Counted from the stretch's first letter, positions 52,588-61,136 are shown. The stretch is DNA of 64,000 nucleotides from Anaerotignum propionicum (GCF_024461735.1 NZ_JANGAD010000009.1:62001-126000), one strand, 5' to 3'. The notes: generated by a model from the sequence alone, not told the origin. Made by a program: numbers and translations.

Positions 52588-53421
52588 CTAAACGATAGAA
52601 AAGTACACTATCACAATGATACCTAGGGCAATCCGATACCAGCCAAAGGCCTTAAAATCATGCTTTTTAATGTATCCAAGAAGAAATTTTATGACTAAAA
52701 CAGAAACCACAAAGGCTACTGCCATACCGATCCCTAAGATAAGTAATTCAGCACTTGTAAATGAAAATCCAAATTTTAGTATTTTAAGGGCACTTAAGCC
52801 AAACATAACTGGAACCGCTAGAAAAAAAGTGAATTCTGCGGCAACTACTCTTGATATACCAATTAGCAAAGCACCAATTATGGTAGCTCCTGAACGAGAA
52901 GTGCCGGGAATAATGGAAAGTACTTGGAATAGACCAATGATAAAAGCTGTTCTATAGGTAATATCATCTAATCTTGTGGTAGTTGGCAAGCGTTTTTTGT
53001 TCCATTGTTCAATTAAAATAAATGCTATGCCATAAAAAATCAGGGCTAGAGCAATTACCAAAGGAGTGTGTAAATTGGCTTCAATATAATCATCAAAAAG
53101 GATAGTAACAATAGCTCCAGGAATACATGCCACAACTACTTTAAACCAAAGAGAAAAGGTATCCTTTTTTATAATTGACTGGGCATTTTTCCCAAACTGA
53201 AAGGGAAACATTTTTTTCCAGAATATAACCACCACTGCAAGGATTGCTCCAAGCTGTATTACAACAAAAAACATTTCTTTAAAGGCAGTGCTCATATTCA
53301 GGGCAACAAATTGGTCTACCAGAAGCATATGCCCTGTGCTGCTGATGGGCAACCACTCAGTAATTCCCTCTATAATACCAATAAAAATAACTTTCAAAAT
53401 TTCTGTTAACTCAAGTGACAT
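52588..53421 (-). CDS. uppP: Undecaprenyl-diphosphatase UppP (BacA)
   Basis: An integral membrane phosphatase that recycles undecaprenyl pyrophosphate to the monophosphate carrier for cell-wall synthesis; overproduction gives bacitracin resistance. The protein has 277 residues with about eight helices. Active-site motifs are EGITEWLPISSTGH near residue 17 and LFQVLSIIPGTSRSGATI near residue 165. AGGAGG lies 9 nt before the ATG. Confidence 0.96.
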   Translation of the reverse strand: MSLELTEILKVIFIGIIEGITEWLPISSTGHMLLVDQFVALNMSTAFKEMFFVVIQLGAILAVVVIFWKKMFPFQFGKNAQSIIKKDTFSLWFKVVVACIPGAIVTILFDDYIEANLHTPLVIALALIFYGIAFILIEQWNKKRLPTTTRLDDITYRTAFIIGLFQVLSIIPGTSRSGATIIGALLIGISRVVAAEFTFFLAVPVMFGLSALKILKFGFSFTSAELLILGIGMAVAFVVSVLVIKFLLGYIKKHDFKAFGWYRIALGIIVIVYFSIV

Positions 53422-53658
53422 TCTTTAAATCCTCCTTCTAAATCGTAAAAAAGCCAACACCAATTACAGACAGAACAAATGAGCTTTAGTAATTGGGCGT
53501 TTCTACCAAGTATACCACATTTTTATCTTTGGGTACTTTAAGATTTACGTAATTATTTTGTATCATAATTTTTTTTGTATTACTTTTTTGTTTAAATAAA
53601 AATTATCATAATATGATTTATGGGAAACAAAAAGCTTCAGCAGTTGAATTTACTATTC

Positions 53659-53697
53659 TTGACAAATATATCATTAAGATATATTATAAAGATATAT
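53659..53697 (+). promoter_or_regulatory. padR operon promoter with overlapping GATATAT operator
   Basis: TTGACA, 17 nt spacer, TATTAT. A dyad ATATATC, 5 nt, GATATAT covers the spacer and -10 (53666-53684). A further GATATAT half-site at 53691 lies near the transcription start. This arrangement suggests autorepression by the PadR protein. Confidence 0.65.
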
Positions 53698-53718
53698 TAA
53701 AAGAATGGATGTGTAATA

Positions 53719-54279
53719 GTGAAAGAGAACACAGGGAAATCTAGATATGTAATTTTGGGTATGCTGTCTCGAATGCCACTAACGGGATACAATATGAAAA
53801 AGTGGATTGAAAATGAATACAGCCATTTTTGGCAGGAAAGCTATGGCCAAATTTACCCCACTTTGAAAAAATTGGTTGCAGAAGGGTTGGCTGTGCCTAG
53901 TGATGAACAAGGAAATGGGCGAGGGCAGATTACATATAGCATAACGGATGCAGGCAGGAAAGAGCTTGCACTTTGGTTACGTAAAGAGCCGGAGATAGAA
54001 AAGCTTCGATATGAAATACTACTGAAAGTATCTTTCGGTGAGAACGCTGAACCCAACGTGTTACTTGGACATTTAGACAATTTTGCAAAGAGAAATGAAA
54101 ATATGATTCGTGATATGAAAGAGTATATGCAATATTTTGAACGCTTGAAAGAGGAGGGGATGGACTGCACTTATAGCCATTTAACTGCACTTTGTGGCGT
54201 TTACATCTATACCTCGATGAGAGATTGGGCTGAGGAGGCCAAAAGTATTATTTCACAGCGGGAGGTTGAAACTAAATGA
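53719..54279 (+). CDS. PadR family transcriptional regulator
   Basis: A 186-residue winged-helix repressor. The N-terminal PadR domain (residues about 8-85) shows VILGMLSRMPLTGYNMKKWIE and SYGQIYPTLKKLVAEGL. The C-terminal helical dimerisation region (Vir_act_alpha type) covers about residues 95-175. The start is GTG with a weak ribosome site. The stop overlaps the ferredoxin-like gene by 4 nt, so the regulator is co-translated with the redox pair it probably controls. Confidence 0.93.
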   Translation: MKENTGKSRYVILGMLSRMPLTGYNMKKWIENEYSHFWQESYGQIYPTLKKLVAEGLAVPSDEQGNGRGQITYSITDAGRKELALWLRKEPEIEKLRYEILLKVSFGENAEPNVLLGHLDNFAKRNENMIRDMKEYMQYFERLKEEGMDCTYSHLTALCGVYIYTSMRDWAEEAKSIISQREVETK

Positions 54280-54986
54280 GACAGCGGATTCGCAAAAGTA
54301 TACTTATTTTTTCCCTTCTTCTCTTTCCGATAACATTTATGCTTTTATCTCCTTTTGTAATAGTGGTATCTGCAGCAAATGGTGTATTCAATGGGAGTGC
54401 AATGATTTTTGGGTTGCTATTATTCTTTTCAATGGTTGGAAGTCGACTTTTTTGTGGTTGGCTTTGTCCCGGTGGTGCATTGCAGGAGAATATTGCTGTG
54501 GTCAATGATCGTCACTGGAATAGTAAAAAGAAAAACATCTCCAAATATATTACATGGACAATTTGGTTTTCATTTATTGTTTTTTTATGGCTTCAACATC
54601 CTAGGCTAAAAGGAGACTTCTTGTATTTTATTGAATTTAATTTTCAATATTTTATTATTTATGCAATTGTAATGGTTATAATTTATTTGTTCACCCTTGT
54701 CACAGGCAGAAGAGGAATGTGCCACAGCCTTTGCTGGATGGCACCTTTCATGGTAATTGGTGAAAAGTTGGCGGACTTTTTGCATATCCCCAGATTCAGA
54801 CTTGCAGCAAAGCCAGAAAGCTGTATTTCCTGTGGAAAATGTACTAAGAATTGTCCTATGGGTTTGGATGTAGAGACCATGGTTAAGGCTGGTGTGATGG
54901 AATCTAGCGAATGCATCAATTGTTTGGAGTGTGTGGATGGATGTCCCAAGAAAGCCATAGGCTTTGGGGTATTCCAAAAACAATGA
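54276..54986 (+). CDS. Membrane 4Fe-4S ferredoxin-type protein (NapH/CcoG-like)
   Basis: A 236-residue protein. About four membrane helices occupy the first 160 residues, with the FCGWLCPGG motif (residues about 58-67) as in NapH/NosR/CcoG proteins and RGMCHSLCWMAPF later. The C-terminus has two 4Fe-4S sites, CISCGKCTKNCP and CINCLECVDGCP. It likely passes electrons between the membrane and a cytosolic partner. A flavodoxin gene follows, a natural partner. It overlaps padR by 4 nt. Confidence 0.9.
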   Translation: MRQRIRKSILIFSLLLFPITFMLLSPFVIVVSAANGVFNGSAMIFGLLLFFSMVGSRLFCGWLCPGGALQENIAVVNDRHWNSKKKNISKYITWTIWFSFIVFLWLQHPRLKGDFLYFIEFNFQYFIIYAIVMVIIYLFTLVTGRRGMCHSLCWMAPFMVIGEKLADFLHIPRFRLAAKPESCISCGKCTKNCPMGLDVETMVKAGVMESSECINCLECVDGCPKKAIGFGVFQKQ

Positions 54987-55054
54987 TAAGTTTTCAATGA
55001 GTGAATCAGGATACAAATTAATGTAATGAATGACATTTTGAAAGGAGCGGTTCA

Positions 55055-55537
55055 ATGCGTACTTTAGTTGTATTTTTTTCTTTTGAGGGGAACACAAAAT
55101 TGGTTGGAGAAGCTATTGCCAAAACAATGGATGCTGATATTGTGGAATTAAAAACAAGCAAACAGTATCCAACAGAGGGATTTGGGAAGTTTTTTTGGGG
55201 TGGCAAAAGCGTTCTTTTTGGTGAGACACCGGAACTTATTAACGAGAAAATTGATGTGAGCAAATATGACACGGTTATAATCGGAACACCCATTTGGGCA
55301 GGCTCTTTTGCACCGCCTATAAAAAGTTTTATTTCGCAGTATCAAATGAAAGGGAAACGGATTGCTTTGTTTGCATGCCACGGTGGTGGTGGCGCAAAAA
55401 AATGTTTTTCCAAATTGAAAGAAGCTTTTCCGGAAAATAAGTTTATTGGAGAAATTGCATTTGTTGAACCTAAGAAAAATACTGAGGAAAGCTCTAATGA
55501 AGCCGTTAAGTGGGCATCTGAACTTCAAAGGATTTGA
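55055..55537 (+). CDS. Flavodoxin-like protein
   Basis: A 160-residue FMN-binding flavodoxin-fold protein. The phosphate loop is FFSFEGNTKLVGEAIA (residues 7-22). IIGTPIWAGSFAPPIKSF is the typical second FMN loop, and ACHGGGGAKKCF covers the third. It may shuttle electrons to or from the upstream Fe-S membrane protein, or act as a flavodoxin-type reductase. AAAGGAGCGG precedes the ATG. Confidence 0.92.
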   Translation: MRTLVVFFSFEGNTKLVGEAIAKTMDADIVELKTSKQYPTEGFGKFFWGGKSVLFGETPELINEKIDVSKYDTVIIGTPIWAGSFAPPIKSFISQYQMKGKRIALFACHGGGGAKKCFSKLKEAFPENKFIGEIAFVEPKKNTEESSNEAVKWASELQRI

Positions 55538-55602
55538 AATTCTATGAGTGAAAGTTTTAATTGATATAGATAAGGTTGTTATGTGATTTAATTTCTGTAA
55601 GA

Positions 55603-55640
55603 AAAAGAGGCTGCCTTTATGGCAAGCCTTATTTTTTTTA
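55603..55640 (+). terminator. Terminator of the PadR-ferredoxin-flavodoxin operon
   Basis: Hairpin around GGCTGCC / GGCAAGCC (one bulge) followed by ATTTTTTTT. Confidence 0.75.
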
Positions 55641-55676
55641 AAAAGATATATATAAGAGGGAATTAATGATATTTCT

Positions 55677-55934
55677 TTATATTTCTGTTTGTTTTAATAG
55701 CTCATCAGTGGTAGTATTAAAAATCTTTGCGAATGCAACAATTTCAATGTCTGTTACAAATCTTTTACCACTTTCAATTTTTTGAATGGCATTCTTATCT
55801 AAGTCGATTCCTATGAGTTGTAATTCATTTGCAAGCATTCTCTGTGATACAGTAGGGGTTAGAGCCTTTCGTAATTCTTTAATTTTATTACCACAAAGAT
55901 TTAATGATCCATCTGCATTTTTATTTTTATACAT
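55677..55934 (-). CDS. XRE-family HTH transcriptional regulator (85 aa)
   Basis: A small Cro/CI-type regulator. The HTH_3 domain covers residues about 15-75, with IKELRKALTPTVSQRMLANELQ, NAIQKIESGKRFVTDIEIVAFAKIFNTTTDELL. The ATG at 55934 follows GGAGG with a 6-nt spacing; an in-frame ATG upstream would lie beyond that ribosome site. No partner gene is directly adjacent. The lone C-terminal helix gives no sensor domain. Confidence 0.88.
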   Translation of the reverse strand: MYKNKNADGSLNLCGNKIKELRKALTPTVSQRMLANELQLIGIDLDKNAIQKIESGKRFVTDIEIVAFAKIFNTTTDELLKQTEI

Positions 55935-56085
55935 TTCACACCTCCATATTGACATCTTCTACTTGTCAATGGCTTTATTATATGGTAAATTGTTATACAA
56001 TATGAAAGACTAGAGGGGTATTTTATTTTGGGTAGATGCGCTTTTATCTATTACTATTTTATACAACTTAAATTGTGGTAAGCAC

Positions 56086-56126
56086 AAAAAAGGACTTATT
56101 AAATATCCATCCATAAGTCCTTTTTT
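56086..56126 (-). terminator. Terminator of the first RHH mini-gene
   Basis: A perfect 14-bp stem AAAAAAGGACTTAT / ATAAGTCCTTTTTT. The T tract is correctly placed for the minus-strand gene ending at 56151. Confidence 0.88.
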
Positions 56127-56150
56127 AAATGAAGTAAAAAACAATCTTAT

Positions 56151-56324
56151 CTATAAACCCTTTTCTTCCATTTTCATATGATTGAGTGCATATTCGCAGC
56201 ACTGGGCAACAAGAGAATTTACAGATATGTTATGTTCTGTGGAACATTTTGATAAACGTTCTACCAAAGTCTTTTCTAATCTAAAAGTTTTATTAACATA
56301 TTCAGTTTTCTTTATCTCAAACAT
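56151..56324 (-). CDS. Ribbon-helix-helix-like mini-protein (57 aa)
   Basis: Read from the minus strand: MFEIKKTEYVNKTFRLEKTL... The N-terminal strand (YVNKTFRLEKTLVERLSKC) and the helix-turn-helix (NISVNSLVAQCCEYAL) follow the ribbon-helix-helix DNA-binding pattern. No toxin gene is adjacent. GAGGTG lies 6 nt upstream of the ATG. It is divergent from a 45-aa gene, and an inverted repeat (AGTGCAAA / TTTGCACT) lies in their shared promoter region, which may be its operator. Confidence 0.75.
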   Translation of the reverse strand: MFEIKKTEYVNKTFRLEKTLVERLSKCSTEHNISVNSLVAQCCEYALNHMKMEEKGL

Positions 56325-56349
56325 CTATATCACCTCACATATATAGTAT

Positions 56350-56389
56350 AGTGCAAAAATTAGTAAAAAATATACGCTATATTTGCACT
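56350..56389. promoter_or_regulatory. Inverted repeat AGTGCAAA / TTTGCACT between divergent mini-genes
   Basis: A perfect 8-bp inverted repeat with a 24-nt AT-rich spacer, located at the promoters of the two divergent genes. A TATACT box for the minus strand overlaps the left arm. Confidence 0.5.
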
Positions 56390-56436
56390 TAATAATACAA
56401 GTGGTATTTGATATTATATTTTTGAGGTGATTATAA

Positions 56437-56574
56437 ATGGCGGATTATAAAGATATATATTTTCTGTTGCTCAATAAAATAACAGATACAATTAAAGATC
56501 TACAGGAAATACAGCAACAGGCAGAGGAAATGTACTTAGCGCAAGAGGATAGTATCACAAGAATTATAGAGTAA
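56437..56574 (+). CDS. Hypothetical mini-protein (45 aa)
   Basis: MADYKDIYFLLLNKI... followed by a glutamine- and glutamate-rich amphipathic helix ending in SITRIIE. It is a single predicted helix bundle or coiled coil with no membrane segment. GAGGTGATT lies 6 nt upstream of the ATG, the stop is followed 40 nt later by a strong terminator, and the gene is divergent from an RHH mini-gene. Good ribosome and terminator signals support a real gene. The function is unknown. Confidence 0.65.
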   Translation: MADYKDIYFLLLNKITDTIKDLQEIQQQAEEMYLAQEDSITRIIE

Positions 56575-56614
56575 CTCGAGAAATTCAAACCTGCAATGTA
56601 AGAGGAAGCGTAAA

Positions 56615-56662
56615 AACAAGAGTATTTGCCGTCAAAGGAGGTAAGATACTCTTGTTATTTTT
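56615..56662 (+). terminator. Terminator of the 45-aa mini-gene
   Basis: Stem AACAAGAGTAT / ATACTCTTGTT with a 20-nt loop, followed by ATTTTTA. Confidence 0.75.
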
Positions 56663-56695
56663 AGTGGTGACAAGTGTTTTTATATACTTATAGAA

Positions 56696-57385
56696 CTATT
56701 TATGAGGATAACTATCAAATTCAAAACATCGCATTTCATTCTCGTTTAGGACTACAATTTTATTTCCCATCTTCTTGATAAGCCCTTGGGTCTCCAGTTC
56801 ATTCATGCATCTACTTAAATGACGATAGCTAACTCCCAATATCTCTGAGAGTTCTTTATATGAAAAAGGGAAAACAGTTATTTTTGTAGAATTATTCATA
56901 TATTCCAAAATATATCCAACTAAACGGTTTTTCAATGGATATAAAATGTTATTTGAACTAATATTGCTGATTGCATCAAATTTATTACATAGGTCGATGC
57001 ATAAATATTTCAGAAAAACAATATTGTTCATTCCATAGGTTTTAACTTTATCTATGGGAAAAGCTATACATAAACAGTCTGAAAGAGCCTCCACATGACA
57101 TCTATATCTAGTTTCAGTAAAAAGCTCAATATCACCTAAATTAGTGATTGAATCAAATATTCTCAAACACAGAATTTTTCCATCGGCTGAAACAGTAAAT
57201 ACCTTTACATTTCCTTCTAACAGTATGTAAAAATACTCTATTTTTTCTCCTAGTTCACAGATGAGGTCTCCTTTCTTAAATTCAAAACATTCACGACTCT
57301 GTTCTAGATTGACATCAATAATCTCACTTAAATTATATTTTTCTAAATAGTTTTTTAATCTTGGATCGTCTTTATACTTTTTCAT
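56696..57385 (-). CDS. Crp/Fnr family transcriptional regulator (YeiL-like)
   Basis: A 229-residue regulator. The cyclic-nucleotide-binding-type barrel covers residues about 30-140 (FKKGDLICELGEKIEYFYILLEGNVKVF). The C-terminal winged HTH covers about 155-220 (SYKELSEILGVSYRHLSRCMNELETQGLI). The absence of an Fnr-type cysteine set argues against an O2-sensing Fe-S cluster. The family relationship to YeiL is by resemblance. It is divergent from a YdcZ transporter pair and probably controls it. A GACA-AA-TGTC palindrome lies in the shared region. Confidence 0.9.
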   Translation of the reverse strand: MKKYKDDPRLKNYLEKYNLSEIIDVNLEQSRECFEFKKGDLICELGEKIEYFYILLEGNVKVFTVSADGKILCLRIFDSITNLGDIELFTETRYRCHVEALSDCLCIAFPIDKVKTYGMNNIVFLKYLCIDLCNKFDAISNISSNNILYPLKNRLVGYILEYMNNSTKITVFPFSYKELSEILGVSYRHLSRCMNELETQGLIKKMGNKIVVLNENEMRCFEFDSYPHK

Positions 57386-57410
57386 ACAATCTCCAATTTT
57401 CGTTTATACT

Positions 57411-57420
57411 GACAAATGTC
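57411..57420. promoter_or_regulatory. Palindrome in the crp-ydcZ divergent promoter region
   Basis: GACAAATGTC, a short palindrome 25 nt upstream of the Crp-type gene and 60 nt upstream of ydcZ. It is a candidate binding site only. Confidence 0.35.
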
Positions 57421-57479
57421 CTATCTTGTATTCTTGTCTGTATGATAATATTTATTCATTGCAGAAGGGAGTAACAATT

Positions 57480-57902
57480 ATGTATAAATGTATGGCTTCA
57501 TTTGACGGCATTTTAATTGGCTTAATGGTAGTACTGAATGGGCTTTTAGCTTCAAAAACGGGAAATACCCAGTCCCTTATAATAATCCACGGGGCAGGAC
57601 TCTTGGCATCCGTTGTTTTACTGATAGGTAGTGGTACCCACCTAAATAGGATTAAGGGTTTGCCGTATTACCTTTTTACAGCGGGGGCGTTGGGTATATT
57701 TACTGTGCTGTTTAACAACAGTAGTTTTTTAAAACTTGGAGCTACACTTACACTTTGCCTAAATCTGCTGGGTCAACTTTTCACTTCTATGATAATAGAT
57801 CATTTTGGTCTGCTGGGTCAACAGATTAATAAGATTAATTTTTTAAAAATAATTGGAGTTGCAATAATGGTTTTAGGGATTATTGCAATGATTTTTATTT
57901 AA
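57480..57902 (+). CDS. YdcZ/DMT family small transporter, first of a pair
   Basis: A 140-residue protein with five membrane helices, of the DMT_YdcZ (DUF606) family, with VVLNGLLASKTGNTQSLIIIHGAGLL as the family start. Half-size DMT proteins work as pairs, and the next gene encodes the partner. The ATG at 57480 follows GAAGGGAG with an 8-nt spacing; a longer reading would begin in the promoter. The substrate is unknown. Confidence 0.88.
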   Translation: MYKCMASFDGILIGLMVVLNGLLASKTGNTQSLIIIHGAGLLASVVLLIGSGTHLNRIKGLPYYLFTAGALGIFTVLFNNSSFLKLGATLTLCLNLLGQLFTSMIIDHFGLLGQQINKINFLKIIGVAIMVLGIIAMIFI

Positions 57903-57913
57903 GGAGGCATATA

Positions 57914-58351
57914 ATGCATATTTTCTTTTCACTATTTGCTGGAGGTTTAGTGATTCTATGTATTTCAATAAATGGAAGGTTAGCTAGCCATGTAGGATTG
58001 ATTCAAGCTGGCATAACGAATTATTTAGTGGGACTTATCTGTTCAATTGTTTATTTTTTTATAACAAGTAATGGCTCGCCCACAATTTTATATTCAAACA
58101 TTCCATTTTATTACTTTTTAGGTGGGGTAGTGGGCTCAGTAATTATGCTTCTAAATAGTATAATCATTAATCATCTATCAGCAGTATATGTAACTGTTTT
58201 AGTGTTTATTGGTCAGCTTTCCATAGGCGTTTTTATCGATTATTTACAGGAGGGTGATTTACCTGTGGGAAAAGTAATTGGAGGAATGTTGATCTTGGCT
58301 GGTTTAATTGTTTATATAAAGGGTGGGGAAAAGGATAGCCTTAATACATGA
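57914..58351 (+). CDS. YdcZ/DMT family small transporter, second of a pair
   Basis: A 145-residue, five-helix partner of the preceding protein. It shows FAGGLVILCISINGRLASHVGLIQAGITNYLVGL, matching the same family motif as the first subunit (NGxLA-S). It lies 11 nt downstream with AAGGAGG as ribosome site. The pair probably forms an antiparallel heterodimer that acts as one transporter. The divergent Crp-type gene is the likely regulator. Confidence 0.88.
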   Translation: MHIFFSLFAGGLVILCISINGRLASHVGLIQAGITNYLVGLICSIVYFFITSNGSPTILYSNIPFYYFLGGVVGSVIMLLNSIIINHLSAVYVTVLVFIGQLSIGVFIDYLQEGDLPVGKVIGGMLILAGLIVYIKGGEKDSLNT

Positions 58352-58429
58352 TAAAATGCAAGTTTGTTAAAGAATTGTGAGTAATATAAAAGGAACTTAT
58401 GTAATAGAGCTTAGATATACTGAGAAAGA

Positions 58430-58475
58430 GCCTTGTAAATGCTGAACTATACAGCATTTCAAGGCATTTTGTTTT
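58430..58475 (+). terminator. Terminator of the ydcZ pair
   Basis: Long hairpin GCCTTGTAAATGCTG / CAGCATTTCAAGGC (one bulge), followed by ATTTTGTTTT. Confidence 0.85.
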
Positions 58476-58524
58476 AATCTCATTCTCCTGAATCGATAAG
58501 TTAATAAAAGTATTTCTCATACAT

Positions 58525-58998
58525 CTATTTTGTTATATTAATTACTTTTAAACTGTTTTGCCTTGCATATTTCACAGTCTGGGTTGTTTCTCCAGTGGAA
58601 TATATCTGGGCACAAATACAATACAACGACCTATCTACCATGTATTGATTTCTCATTTTTATGCTATTATCGGTGTTAGTCTCCAAAATATAAACAATCT
58701 CATCCGCTTCATCAAGCAACCCATAATATAGCTTTTTCTCCTCTGTATTCCAATGTTCATCCTGATTTCTGCACGGCAAGGCAAATACTAACTTAACATC
58801 ATATCCCATTTCCTTTTTTGCAGTAATCACTGAAGCTGCTATCTGGTCAAATCCAAGGACACCGCCTGAAATAAAATTCGTTACGCCTTGACTGATAAGG
58901 TTATCTACCTCTTGGTTAAGGCGAATTATAATGTGATTAATTTTATCTTTCGGCAACTTACGATGCCCTGTAAAACAGCAGGTTTTTGATTTTTCCAT
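58525..58998 (-). CDS. SLOG family (YpsA/DUF1273-like) protein
   Basis: A 157-residue Rossmann-like protein of the SLOG superfamily that also includes DprA, YpsA and LOG nucleoside hydrolases. It opens with the typical CCFTGHRKLP and continues with FISGGVLGFDQIAASVITAKKE and the LVFALPCRNQDEHW strand-loop. These residues form a nucleotide or sugar-nucleotide pocket in the family. The cellular role is not known. Starting at 58998 places GGAGG 10 nt upstream. The gene is divergent from an RHH mini-gene. Confidence 0.88.
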   Translation of the reverse strand: MEKSKTCCFTGHRKLPKDKINHIIIRLNQEVDNLISQGVTNFISGGVLGFDQIAASVITAKKEMGYDVKLVFALPCRNQDEHWNTEEKKLYYGLLDEADEIVYILETNTDNSIKMRNQYMVDRSLYCICAQIYSTGETTQTVKYARQNSLKVINITK

Positions 58999-59025
58999 AA
59001 TAAACATTCCTCCCTCATAATAACA

Positions 59026-59100
59026 TGCACTAATTTTTAGTCCATTATAAGAATGATAACACATTTTTAATTTAAAATAAAGGTATATTAAGTGCATTTT
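59026..59100. promoter_or_regulatory. TGCACT / AGTGCA inverted hexamers in the SLOG-RHH divergent region
   Basis: TGCACT at 59026 and AGTGCA at 59091, each next to AT-rich TTTTTAG sequence, flank the divergent promoters. The same AGTGCA hexamer occurs at the other RHH mini-gene (56350-56389). A shared operator is possible. Confidence 0.4.
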
Positions 59101-59112
59101 TAGTTTGAGAGG

Positions 59113-59304
59113 ATGAGTGATTTGAAGAAAAACAAACATATTAGCATTAGAATTGATGAAGACGTATTGCAAAAATTTCACTATGTATCTAGATATGAAG
59201 ACCGCTCAGCCAGTGGGCAAATAATGTATCTCATTAACAACTGCATAAGAGAATTTGAAGAAAAGCATGGAGCAATTGATGTGCCTGATAAAGCAGAAAA
59301 ATAA
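59113..59304 (+). CDS. Arc/RHH-family mini-protein (63 aa)
   Basis: A ribbon-helix-helix DNA-binding protein: KHISIRIDEDVLQKFHYVS forms the strand and first helix, and SASGQIMYLINNCIREFEEKHG the second helix, as in Arc-type proteins common in Clostridia. The ribosome site GAGAGG abuts the ATG at 59113. A TTG at 59122 lies 9 nt from it and may be the real start (60 aa). It is probably an autoregulator or a regulator of the divergent SLOG gene. Confidence 0.82.
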   Translation: MSDLKKNKHISIRIDEDVLQKFHYVSRYEDRSASGQIMYLINNCIREFEEKHGAIDVPDKAEK

Positions 59305-59385
59305 GGCTCGCTACCACGGCAAGCTTTATCCTATCAGCGTTTATTGTGCTAACTAAATTGTCCCCAATATTTTCAATAGAATAGA

Positions 59386-59429
59386 AAAAAGAGCTAAATG
59401 ACATTCAAAATCATTTAGCTCTTTTTGTA
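59386..59429. terminator. Convergent bidirectional terminator before guaA
   Basis: A perfect 16-bp stem AAAAAGAGCTAAATGA / TCATTTAGCTCTTTTT, 9-nt loop, with T tracts for both strands. Confidence 0.93.
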
Positions 59430-59525
59430 TGATAAAATGATAATGTTCAAGAACGTTGCTTTAAGGTGGTTCTCATCCATTCAAACCCATTTGTATCGAA
59501 GATTTACAGCCTGATATAACAATTA

Positions 59526-61064
59526 TTATTCCCACTCAATGGTAGCGGGGGGTTTGGAAGTAATGTCATACACAATGCGATTAATGTGTTTTACTTCATT
59601 TACAATACGAACGCTGATGCGATCCAATACATCATAAGGAATACGTGCCCAGTCAGCAGTCATGAAGTCCGTTGTTGTTACACCACGCAGTGCTAAAGTG
59701 TAATCGTAGGTTCTGAAATCACCCATAACACCAACAGAACGCACATCCGTAATTACTGCAAAATACTGATTAATGCTACGGTCTAATCCAGCCTTTGCAA
59801 TTTCCTCACGGAAGATAGCGTCGGCATCTCTCAAAATGGATAGTTTATCTTCGGTCACTTCGCCAATTACACGAATACCTAAGCCGGGGCCGGGGAAAGG
59901 TTGGCGCCACACCAAGTTTTCAGGTAAGCCAAGTTCAATTCCCATCTGACGCACTTCATCCTTAAATAAAAGACGCAATGGCTCAATTAATTCTTCAAAA
60001 TCAACAACGGAGGGTAATCCCCCAACGTTATGATGAGACTTAATTACAGCTGAATCACCGAGACCGCTTTCAATTACATCAGGGTATATAGTCCCCTGAA
60101 CCAGATATTGAACTTTACCTATTTTTTTCGCTTCATCTTCAAAAACACGGATAAATTCTTCTCCAATAATTTTTCTTTTTGCCTCAGGGTCTGTAATACC
60201 TTTCAGCTTATTTAAAAAGCGTTCTTGTGCATTGGCACGTACAAAATGAGAATCGAAGAAACCATCAAAAATAGATTCTACCTCATCACCTTCGTTTTTA
60301 CGCATTAAGCCGTGATCTACGAATACGCAGGTCAATTGTTTACCGATTGCTTTTGATACCAAAGCGGCAACAACGCTGGAGTCGACTCCGCCGGATAATG
60401 CACAAAGTGCTTTTCCTGTACCAACCTGTTCGCGGATCTTTTTAATCTGATCTTCAATATAATTTGTCATAGTCCAGTCGCCACTACAACCACAAACTTC
60501 ATACAAGAAGTTATGAATAATATCGCTACCTCTTGGGGTATGGTTTACTTCTGGATGGAACTGTACACCATAAAAGCCTTTCTCGGGGCATTCAATAGCA
60601 GCAGCAGGACAAGTTGCAGTTTTACCAATAATGCGGAAGCCTTCAGGCATTTCTGTCACAAAGTCAGTATGGCTCATCCAACAAATCTCTTTTTCACCAA
60701 TATCCTTAAGCAGTTTGCTGCTTGTATCAAAGGAAACCTCTGTTTTGCCGTATTCACTCTTTTCCTGGGCATTTCCAACTTTTCCGCCTAGGGTATATGC
60801 CATCAACTGGCAGCCATAGCAAATGCCTAAAACAGGAATGCCAAGCTCAAATATTTCGGGATCACAGTGGGGGGATTTTTCATCATACACACTATTAGGC
60901 CCACCAGTGAAAATGATACCCTTGGGATTTTTTGCCTTGATCTCTTCTATAGGCTTATTCCAAGGCATGATTTCACAATATACATGATGTTCTCTGACAC
61001 GGCGCGCAATCAACTGATTATATTGGCCGCCAAAGTCTAATACGATAATCATTTCGTGGTTCAT
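59526..61064 (-). CDS. guaA: GMP synthase (glutamine-hydrolysing)
   Basis: Converts XMP, glutamine and ATP to GMP. The N-terminal class I glutaminase has [15 protein letters not shown] (catalytic Cys) and [11 protein letters not shown]. The ATP pyrophosphatase domain has [14 protein letters not shown]. The C-terminal dimerisation domain ends with KPPATIEWE. The length of 512 aa is normal. The ATG at 61064 lies 6 nt after GGAGG. An open frame that continues to 61178 would start at or upstream of the promoter, so it is rejected. Confidence 0.97.
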   Translation of the reverse strand: MNHEMIIVLDFGGQYNQLIARRVREHHVYCEIMPWNKPIEEIKAKNPKGIIFTGGPNSVYDEKSPHCDPEIFELGIPVLGICYGCQLMAYTLGGKVGNAQEKSEYGKTEVSFDTSSKLLKDIGEKEICWMSHTDFVTEMPEGFRIIGKTATCPAAAIECPEKGFYGVQFHPEVNHTPRGSDIIHNFLYEVCGCSGDWTMTNYIEDQIKKIREQVGTGKALCALSGGVDSSVVAALVSKAIGKQLTCVFVDHGLMRKNEGDEVESIFDGFFDSHFVRANAQERFLNKLKGITDPEAKRKIIGEEFIRVFEDEAKKIGKVQYLVQGTIYPDVIESGLGDSAVIKSHHNVGGLPSVVDFEELIEPLRLLFKDEVRQMGIELGLPENLVWRQPFPGPGLGIRVIGEVTEDKLSILRDADAIFREEIAKAGLDRSINQYFAVITDVRSVGVMGDFRTYDYTLALRGVTTTDFMTADWARIPYDVLDRISVRIVNEVKHINRIVYDITSKPPATIEWE

Positions 61065-61110
61065 CATTAACCTCCATACAAATTTCAATGTCATCCGATT
61101 TCTTGAAATG

Positions 61111-61136
61111 AAAAGCCGCCGAAAAATTCCGACGGC
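61111..61136 (-). other. Hairpin at the 5' end of the guaA transcript
   Basis: On the minus strand: GCCGTCG, 8-nt loop, CGGCGGC (one wobble), then TTTTCATTTC. It begins about 7 nt from the predicted transcript start. It could stabilise the mRNA or act as a weak attenuator. No guanine riboswitch core is present. Confidence 0.6.

Noticed and set aside
56151..59304. Toxin-antitoxin modules
   Set aside because: The RHH proteins look like antitoxins, but no RelE, MazF, VapC or similar toxin gene lies next to them; the neighbours are a SLOG protein and a 45-aa helix protein.
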